Below are positions 56,307 to 64,000 of a stretch of DNA of 64,000 nt, piece after piece. Within the stretch, counting starts at the first letter, position 1, and the number at the start of each line of letters is the position of its first letter. Source of the DNA: Trichaptum fuscoviolaceum (taxonomy: Eukaryota; Basidiomycota; Agaricomycetes; Hymenochaetales; Trichaptaceae). The stretch is taken from the NCBI GenBank assembly GCA_910574455.1, contig CAJSYZ010000005.1, forward strand, positions 5,332,001 through 5,396,000, given 5' to 3'. The translations under genes were made by a program, and so were the position numbers. The notes under the pieces were generated by a model. The model had not been told where the DNA came from. It worked only from the letters and a program-made list of their open reading frames with translations, and made no database searches.

Positions 56307-56571
56307 CTCTGAAGACAAGGATGAAGGCAAGTATTTCTCGGGAAGTTGTCAAAGCGTTAGGAGTATGGTCAGGTTATGGTCATGGTCCTGGAGAAAAGAA
56401 AGCAAAACGCTTCATGCCAATTTCGAGTTACCTTTCGCTTCTCACCGCATAACAGGCATCTCCCATCTCCCATTGTGAGATTACAGACTCTATCACAGCA
56501 TTCAAGTTGTCCCACTTTGCTTGCTAAAGGCAGGAACAACCACTAAATTCACGAAGAAAACTTTCGCAGCT

Positions 56572-57488
56572 ATGAGCGGCCACCGAACACCTTGGTCGAA
56601 TTCATCACTTCCTTCCGATAGAATCAAACCATCGCCGCCTCCAACCCGCCCATCGAGTGCCGCAAAAAACAAAGGGAAGGGGAAGGAGCCCCAGCAGCAT
56701 CCGAAGAGTGCTGCCGTTCGTTCACTCGAAGTACTTATAAGAAAACTGAAGACACAGTCGGGTACGGAGAAAGATCCTGAGGATGGCTGCTTCTGCCAAG
56801 GTGCGTGCAACATTCATGCCCATTCATGCACCATCTCTGAAGCAATGAAACAAGTATAGCGAGAACACATGCTTTATCTAGCTATTCACCCATCTGCGTT
56901 AGATGTGGCCTGATCTTATGCGTGCTGAACCAACCATACTTCGCCTGTCCCCACTGCCAATCAATGTTACTGTCCGAAGCAGCGAAGAATGCGTTGATCG
57001 AGAACCTACAGGTCGATCTCGCAGAAACTATCGCTAAGGAAGAGGAGAACGCCGAACGTGCACGCGATGAGGCGAAGCGTGCGGAGGGCGCATTTCCTTT
57101 GCTCGGCATGAATGCGCAGACCGGCTCTATACCTTCTGCTACACCCGCACCTGCTCAGAAACAGCCACAACGACAGCCACAGCGTCAAACACACAAGGTC
57201 CTATCATTAAACTCGAAAACCAAGAAGGTGACTATGGCGTCGTACGTGCCGATGCCTGTCCCTTTGCAGAGCAGCAATTCTGGTCGAAGCGACGATGGGA
57301 GGGTGGACGAGCCGAAACCTGTCCGCGTTCCTCCACCTCCGAGAGAAGTGGACTTGGGACCGGCGCGAACTTGGGCTGAGCTACGAGGTCGCAGGTTGAC
57401 ATACCAACCTGACCCGGCGGTGGAAGAAGCACGCAAAAAGGCTCTACGAAAGGAGAAGAGGACGGCAGAGCCTACAATTACAACCTGA
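56572..57488 (+). CDS. ASC-1/TRIP4-type zinc-finger protein (Rqt4-like), 285 residues
   Basis: Exons 56572-56800 and 56860-57488 join in phase. The C2HC5 zinc finger spans the junction: GCFCQARTHALSSYSPICVR, then CGLILCVLNQPYFACPHC, with all expected cysteines. It is followed by a charged helix (AKEEENAERARDEAKRAEGA), a glutamine/proline-rich stretch and a short C-terminal motif (ARTWAELRGRRLTYQPDP). In fungi this family corresponds to Rqt4, a subunit of the RQT complex with the Slh1 helicase, which dismantles collided ribosomes before Listerin acts. The ATG at 56572 is preceded by an open frame to 56521, but no earlier ATG. Divergent from TEL2. Confidence 0.85.
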
Positions 57489-57674
57489 GATTTTTTTAAT
57501 GGTGCGCATATCAACGAGAACTGAGGTCTTCATTTATTTATTGATCATATTTTTACAATGTTTCATTTCTGGTCTACGTGTTACAGTTACAAGAAATTCG
57601 TTGTCATATCGTACTCTTTTGGCATGCCGTGATATGCTTTTAGAGATGTGCGCCGTCAGGTTTTTCGAAGAAGA

Positions 57675-59343
57675 TTAGAGTGAGGTCGGGCGAGCCATCC
57701 ACAGCACCTCCGGAACATAGAACTGCAAAGCGGTCATGTTCAACGGTGGAGGGGATGTAAAGCCCAGCGTTCGTATCAATCGCACCAGTCTCAGTGGTGT
57801 AACACAGTCTGATTGCAGGCGTACGCGACAAAGGTGAATCATCGACGATAGGTCTGGCTCCAATGCATTAAACTCCTCGCCGAGCTCTTCTAGCTGTGGA
57901 AACAACCACTGCCCGTTCTCGTCCGGCTTGCATAATGCGTCCAATCCGTTAGGTGACACGGGATGTCTGTTGCCACTCCAAATGACTGAGAGTGCCTTCA
58001 ATTTGGGATATTGCGTATTGAGAAACCTCCACATATCTGCCCTGGCCTCGGGAGTCATCGCGCCAGTGTCTTCAGCAGCCTTAACTTCGATTTCTAGTCT
58101 TTGAAGGTTAGGACAAGGGAACATCAGAATGAGATTCCTGACGCCAATGGCACCTAGTCCTTTTATGCGTAGCTCTTCGACTGAAGAGAATGTCCTTCTA
58201 TTGTCATCGAAATTAGAAGACGGTTCGACAACATGCCAACCAATGGACTGGTAAAGGGATAGGCGCCTCAGGGACCGCATTTCCATGCTCGAGGGCAGAA
58301 ATTGTAACACTGAGTCTTCAGTGCTGTGAAGATACAGTGTGAGGTCGACCACGTTGGTAAGTAGTGTCTGGAAGTAGGGAAACCAAGTGACAGAAAACGC
58401 GGCACGCTTTAACTGGATTCCTTGCTCGGGTTCATGCTGAGCACCGAAAGGCCTTGAGACAGCTGATCTGGGAGCTGAAATTTTGTGGTCCACTGTGAAC
58501 GTATGCAGATGTGGAAGGATGTACTCGCATCGTTCTAAAATGAATAGAACGTGATGGCTGTCGGCGTCTGTCGGTAAACTGTACGCGGCGATGTTCAGCT
58601 CCGACCACCGATGTTGGAATTCAAGCAACGCGTCGAGCATTTGTGTACCATGCAGATTGAGCTTGATCACTAACCGGGAAGGATCCGTCATCTGAATGCG
58701 ATTCCGTAGAGTGTCATTGTCAGGTGCTTCTCCTGTGAAGACGGCTGTTGAGCCGGTGAATAGCTCGCTTAAATAGTCTGGTATTGAGGAAAAGACGACT
58801 TTTCTCCATTCATCACTGGGCATGGATTTGACCAGGCGTGCGAGCGAGCAGTCTCCTGTATAACTTTGAGCCTGTGGATTTTCGGGATCGCAGAAAGCCA
58901 TCCAGAATATCTTGGAGATGATTTCCACGGGAAATTTGGGCAAAGTGATACTCCCGGTCTGATAATCCGTCTGCGCTTGAACAAGAAGGTCTGATTGTCG
59001 AGCCATCACAGATTCATACGCGTCTTCTTCGGCACTCATGCAACGACGCAATGCTTCCCGTCTGGCCTCAATGGCGGCAATGTCCTTTCGAATATGATCT
59101 AGCTGTTGTCGTCTTGCATCACGTCCTTCCTGCGTGTATCTTGCTCGATCAAATAACGAGGTTTGTGGCGAAGGTTTAGTACAAGTTGATGGTGTCCTGC
59201 GAGATTCTTGCTTACAGGAAGCTATCCAGGTTACACGGAAAGATGTTTCGGAGCTCCAAACTTATGTGCCGCGATGCATCGTCGATTGCTTCACGCTGGA
59301 GATATGGTGAGATGAAGTCCTTTGCGTAGTCGTAAGATGGCAT
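57675..59343 (-). CDS. F-box-like protein, agaricomycete type
   Basis: A short first exon from ATG 59343 (MPSYDYAKDFISPYLQREAI) ends near 59217; the long second exon starts near 59150 and stops at 57675. An N-terminal helix (RRQQLDHIRKDIAAIEARRE) precedes the F-box-like motif ITLPKFPVEIISKIFWMAF. Leucine-rich-repeat-like blocks follow (LPHLHTFTVDH, LRRLSLYQSIGW, VEELRIKGLGAIGV, LQRLEIEV). This is the usual plan of the large family of basidiomycete F-box proteins, which bring targets to SCF ubiquitin ligases. The exact exon 1/2 junction was not fixed. It is convergent with the ASC-1-like gene, 186 bases apart. Confidence 0.8.
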
Positions 59344-60235
59344 TTTTGCTTTCAAAATGCTCGACACTCGGCAGTAGGAAGAAGAGGAGAATACCGGAAA
59401 GAAAGCAGTTGGATGACATAGGATCAAATATTATGATACCCTCCAAGCCTGGGCCCGAGACAAATATAGCGCTAGTGGACCTCTGGGGTGGAAAGAGTAA
59501 ACAAACATGACATTCTGCAGCCCCCTCCCGAGATTAAATCTCCGTAGTCCATGGGAGAGCTGCGCCTATGCATTTCATGAAAAGTTGTCAGGATGAGTTT
59601 CAGGAAACAGAGTACTATACATAGTGTAGTCAGGCTGGCACACTGAGTCAACTTGCACTTGAAGTAGAGTTGAAAAAAGCGTGAGATAGAAATCCCTAAT
59701 TTAAATTGACGTAGCAGCTCCGACTCGGATTCCGAATCGTGCCGACTCAGTCTACTATCCGACTCGTCCAACTTTGAGTTGCACACCTCGTTACTTCTCT
59801 CCCTGTGCACATCTCATACTCCTGGCTTCTATGGCACAATCACGACTTCTTTGCTTATTGATGTCTCAGAACTACGTAAGAACAGGATGTGGTCTTACTG
59901 GAATCGATTAGAATGCGGTTATTACTTCCAAGTCTGGCGCGGATTGTGCCTCGATGAGGTGGCTTCAACCGATATTAAAACATGACTTGCTTTTCGTGGC
60001 TCTAAAGCCGAGATTGTAGAACTTGTGTGTGTCGCGCGTAGGATGCACGACTGTCTAAGGATCTCGCTAGACTGAGCATGCGCCGTTGGCGACGTCACTC
60101 ACATATCGCCATCAAAACCCTCGACCACTACAGTCTCTCTTTCTTCGGGACACCATCTCCTCTCTACCCACTTCGTTGCCACTCTCTCTGCCGCGTACAT
60201 TGGCTGCTACGCAGCATCGCGTAACTTCTGCCGTC
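59344..60235. other. divergent intergenic region, no gene seen
   Basis: Between the F-box gene and the duplicated-domain gene; should hold both promoters. Confidence 0.5.
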
Positions 60236-63004
60236 ATGGCATCGTATCGTCGGAGCAAGAGTCCGTCTCCCAGCCAGAGAATGTATAGGTAAGAGCTAAC
60301 CATGGGTTGAATCAATCTTCCTGCTGCCTACTTAAACATCCGCCATTTACAGGGGATTCAGTAATACGCCTTCTCTCCATACTATTACAGAGGATGAATC
60401 TTTCTCGATGTTCTCGGACACCTACGCTCCATCGGAGGGTACCTTCTGCAGCTCGCCCCGAAGCGAATGGAATCCGATGATGGACATGTCTGATGATGGG
60501 TCTTTACAATCATCCTCCGATACCGACTCTACCGTTTCCACAAACTTCACCGAGTCAAACCTCCCTGGCGCAGGCAGACTGCTCGGCAAGTTGTATAGCT
60601 CGGCTGGCAAAAAACTTGAGAAGGCTATGGCACGCTTCGTAAACCGAGCAGGCTACGGTCCAGAGGCTACTTACGCAAAGCTTTTGGATTTGTACCGCGA
60701 TCAGAGAGACATCACTGATGCGGAGGCGAAAAGTATGTTGGTTGCATATATAACATATGGTACAAATTCTTACATATCACTCAGGTTTACTAAAGCACTG
60801 CCAAAAACTCATTGACTACGCTAGGTTCGTTGTCAAACCATTTTATTGGTTATCTCGCTGACCTTCTCTTCATTAAAGCTCCGATGTAACTAGCACAAAA
60901 GTGCTCGCTTTAGAGAAGCTTCTGGGCATTTTCAAGATTCACAAGCTTGTGGCTTTCGTGATTTCTGCCGACAGCGGGGACTTACACAGCCGTTTCATCG
61001 ATCTCACAACAAGCATTGAAAGAACTGCGTATAGAACTGCCCCGGAGTACACCCAGAGAGTTTTTGACAACGCGTTGTCAGAGTTTTCGAAAGTGGAAAT
61101 CCACAGGGCTGGTGTAACCTTACTCTCCTCAAAGGACAGAACATCCGACGACCAGTTGAAAGATGCTCTTACGCGGCTCGTAGATGGCTTAAGGTACGTA
61201 AGAGATAGATACAACATGCCCTTTTCTGACCGAGTATTGCAGGACTTTCGAGAGTGCACCGCTCTCTTTATGGTATCTGTCATGGCTACCAGGCTTATCG
61301 ATCGATTTCCTCTTCGATATTACTCTTGCACTTAATCTATGTAACTCGCTTGCAACGGCCCTTACAGACGACGAAATTTTCGAATCTGTTGACAGAGAAA
61401 ATCTCATTGAGACTTCTTTGTATACCCACGAACATATCCTCAACCATCTCGACTTTCTTACGCCGTTTCGTGGGAAGGGATCATTCAAAGAGTACCTCAG
61501 CAATGCGGGAGCTGAGTCACTTGAAGAGTACGTCGAGTACGGAGAGTCGACTCTACCAATTCAGGAAGTAATCAACGTCATGAATGACTTTGCGACTGCT
61601 TATAACGTAAGTTTGCCATTCGGTCCTTATGATCTTCGCTGACATCGGTAATGAAATGATCAGAGACGGTCTTTCTTTGGCTACCCAGAAATGGAGGTGC
61701 TACGTGATTATCAGAGTACCGAGCTGGTCTACGAAAGAATATGCAGTGCTTTGGAGGAGCTTGACACTACGGTAACAGTAGCGCAGGTCAGGACTCTGGA
61801 AACAAGTCAGTCATCCTACTTCATACATGGTGACGATTGAATACTGACGACACCTGTTACTCTTATCTCAATGTCATTTCGGCGTTTGACGTATTTTTCT
61901 CATCTTCTCAGTTATTATGAAACTATGTATCGAACTTCTGGACTACACAAGGCAGGCTCATATCTGAAAATACCGTGTACGCATCTAACATTGCGCCCCA
62001 GCTCCGATGTTCTACGCGATAAGCTTTTCGCCATCGAAAAGCTTGGATTAATTCTACGGGACAAAGATGTGTTCGCGTGGTTCCTTTCTGCAGGACCTCC
62101 TAATCTGGAGACTTCAATACTTGCGCTCATCAAAACAATCGATACCATGCGATCTTTCGAGTCGATGTCAAATTATTTGGCTATGCTGAGGGCTTCTCAA
62201 TTGAGTTTCTCCCTAGTGAAGGTGCATAAATCCGGTGTGGATTTACTGGAAGCAAGAGGTGAGAAGCTTCGTCTCACCTCGCACGGCATACAACCACTGT
62301 GGGACAGTACCGATCGGTCCTTGGCGTACTCAAACTGGAAGACACCGTGGACAGTCGCCTTTAAGGCTCTAATAGCCTACTTAGACTCAGAGTAAGTTAT
62401 TCAGCGCCTCACATTACCCCTTCAGCTAACTTTTGCCATTCCTATAGCTCACCGAAAGCCGCATCACTGGCACTCCAATACTTGTGTTTTAGCTGCTGGG
62501 CATTTCCGTACGGGTCAAGGCCGTCGCATTCAAGCTCACTGCTTGAGCAGTCATTATCTCAGCTCGATCCGCAGCTCGCTCTTGATCTGTGCTCTGCTCT
62601 TCGAGGAGCGTTGACGCGAGATGATGTCTTCCGGGCCATCTACAAGAATGACCTGTTCTGGATCGCCGGGCGCATGATAAAATGTCTTTTGTCACGACTG
62701 GACTTCCTCAAGCGGTTCTGCGATGGAGAGGAAACGGAGGAGAATGTCACTGTCGGGAGTTCAACGCTCAATATTCCATCAACCATCGCGTTGCTTATCG
62801 ATCTCGGTGATGCACACAAGGTGAGCATGCCTGAATCACGTTCGCCTTTAAAAATATTTACATTTGGGGCAGGCTCGGGCGATCGATGTGTACAGTCATT
62901 ATGCTGATAATCGGCTGTACACACAACTGTCGGAGATGAAGGAGGCTATGGAGATTAGAGTGAGAGGTATTGCAGACAAAGATGTGACGAAGGATGCAGC
63001 ATGA
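60236..63004 (+). CDS. 742-residue protein of unknown function with two related halves
   Basis: Ten exons join in phase: 60236-60288, 60353-60732, 60785-60824, 60879-61193, 61243-61606, 61664-61805, 61912-61951, 62002-62391, 62448-62820 and 62873-63004. The first 115 residues are serine-rich and disordered, with GRLLGKLYSSAGKKLEKAM at the start of the folded part. The rest is helical and appears duplicated: KLIDYASSDVTSTKVLALEK in the first half matches ELLDYTSSDVLRDKLFAIEK in the second. EIHRAGVTLLSSK matches KVHKSGVDLLEAR, and DDEIFESVDRENL matches RDDVFRAIYKNDL. A phase-2 intron sits at the same place, just before SSDV, in both halves; in the second copy it needs a GC donor (AAG/GCAGGC at 61952). 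I recognise no family. No membrane segment or catalytic motif is visible. Confidence 0.78.
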
Positions 63005-63802
63005 TGGCTGGGTCACCCCTGCATCCGTTTTTCAAACCTCAATTACCTATGATTGCAATGATCCTGCGACGTGTCGTGTAGCTTTCTTTAGGGTGATTTT
63101 GTTTCGATATGTATCTCTAATAGTCAACACAATCAGTAGCACAAACCATGTAACACCCTTTGCAATAGCACATTGCCCATATACTTTACTCCTCCAACAC
63201 TTATTTAATATTCCCCTTTCACAATAGAGAAAAGCAGTATGATTTGATCATTCGGCGCAAATATGTTTGGGTCACAGTCCGCAGTGCGCATAGCAGCTGA
63301 GCTTACTAGTAGGCGATGCCAGAATCGGCAACTGCCAAGTGCACCTCAGCGCGGCATCATGATGTGACAGCTTCCTGTTCCTCTTCTTAACAAGAACATA
63401 CAATATTGTATTTTACTGCTCATTTACTGCTTATACGTACCACTTACATCGAGGAACCGGCTCTTCGTTATCAAACCCGCAAAAGCTTTCAACTGGTAGA
63501 GTATTTGGAAAGGTATCGCTTCGAATGTAGTTCAACGTCATGATAACTCGGCGTGGAAGCGGGAAAGCTACCATCACTGCGCAGCAGCAAACAATTGTCG
63601 GTTAAGAAGCCTTCGAAGCATTGAAACCGCGTTTGAAGCAAGTTTAGTTTCTCAGCTTTCTGGTCTCACCCGGAGGTGGAAGTGCGCAATTGAGCCTACA
63701 ACTCTTCCCCCAGATACTACTTGACGACTTGACCGACTCGACCAGCCAGATCAGCTTCTCATTTGTGGTGGTTTGTGGATAGAAACGAGACTGAGGCGCA
63801 GA
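63005..63802. other. intergenic, no gene seen
   Basis: Promoter region of the gene that starts at 63803; no supported feature inside. Confidence 0.5.
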
Positions 63803-64000
63803 ATGAGTCTTGACCTGAATCTCTTTACCTTGTCGGTCGTGCCACGCTCCGCCGAACCGCACATAGTCGAGCTAGTTGATCCCGGACAGGTTGTACACTA
63901 CAGGAAGGAACGCAAGGACGGTGTTGCCTATGACATTAGCTTATTTGGTGAGTGGATGTAAAAGCTATTACCATTGTTGATTCTAAGATATCTTGCTTCG
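63803..64000 (+). CDS. conserved fungal protein, first exon only (runs off window)
   Basis: ATG at 63803 opens MSLDLNLFTLSVVPRSAEPH, then IVELVDPGQVVHYRKER and DGVAYDISLF, ending at a clear donor (TTTG/GTGAGT near 63949), with intron beyond it. I believe this is the start of a widespread basidiomycete protein with a Tubby/scramblase-like fold, but only 49 residues are visible, so the family assignment is tentative. Confidence 0.6.

Noticed and set aside
1..64000. tRNA, rRNA or CRISPR features
   Set aside because: No cloverleaf, rRNA-like sequence or spaced direct-repeat array was recognised by eye; CRISPR is not expected in a fungus.

Overview
The window is nuclear DNA of a filamentous basidiomycete, almost certainly an agaricomycete. 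Genes are split by many 45-65 base GT-AG introns (a few look GC-AG), and the proteins are typical of mushroom genomes: Listerin, TEL2, an F-box protein, a multi-membrane hybrid histidine kinase, a DUF3445 protein and an amplified SPT5-like protein. I saw no tRNA, rRNA or CRISPR array.

The layout is two gene-rich flanks around an accessory, transposon-filled island. LEFT FLANK (1-6.5 kb): the 3' part of the Listerin E3 ligase gene, then a convergent small conserved gene. ISLAND (about 6.9-40 kb): two adjacent pseudogenes (an NmrA-type reductase copy and a BSD2/NDFIP-type membrane adaptor); a 10.4-11.5 kb block of subterminal-type repeats and a CCAGAR hexamer array; a small coiled-coil, tail-anchored protein gene; a 349-residue orphan gene; a young gag-only LTR retrotransposon (15064-20015) with near-identical LTRs and a target-site duplication, sitting 136 bases upstream of that orphan; an apparently intact seven-exon Helitron Rep-helicase gene of 2460 codons (21023-28736); and, directly behind it on the same strand, an SPT5-like KOW gene with a second spliced ORF. 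The island ends with two further NmrA-type copies on the minus strand. One of these is split by a 1593-bp TA-flanked element with 316-bp inverted repeats, and the other carries a frameshift. All three NmrA-type copies are damaged.

RIGHT FLANK (40.4-64 kb): an intact extended SDR reductase; a hybrid histidine kinase with membrane segments and a response-regulator domain; a convergent amino-acid permease; a divergent DUF3445 (haem-dependent oxidative N-demethylase-like) gene; TEL2; an ASC-1/Rqt4-like zinc-finger gene divergent from TEL2; an F-box gene; a 742-residue protein made of two related halves; and the first exon of a further conserved gene at the right edge.

Two genes serve ribosome quality control (Listerin ubiquitinates nascent chains on stalled 60S subunits; ASC-1/Rqt4 belongs to the complex that splits collided ribosomes), but they are 51 kb apart and I do not claim a cluster. 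The most unusual material is the island: an intact Helitron with a five-fold repeated N-terminal module, its SPT5-like neighbour, and a gag-only retrotransposon with an 11-unit repeat and an internal A40 tract.
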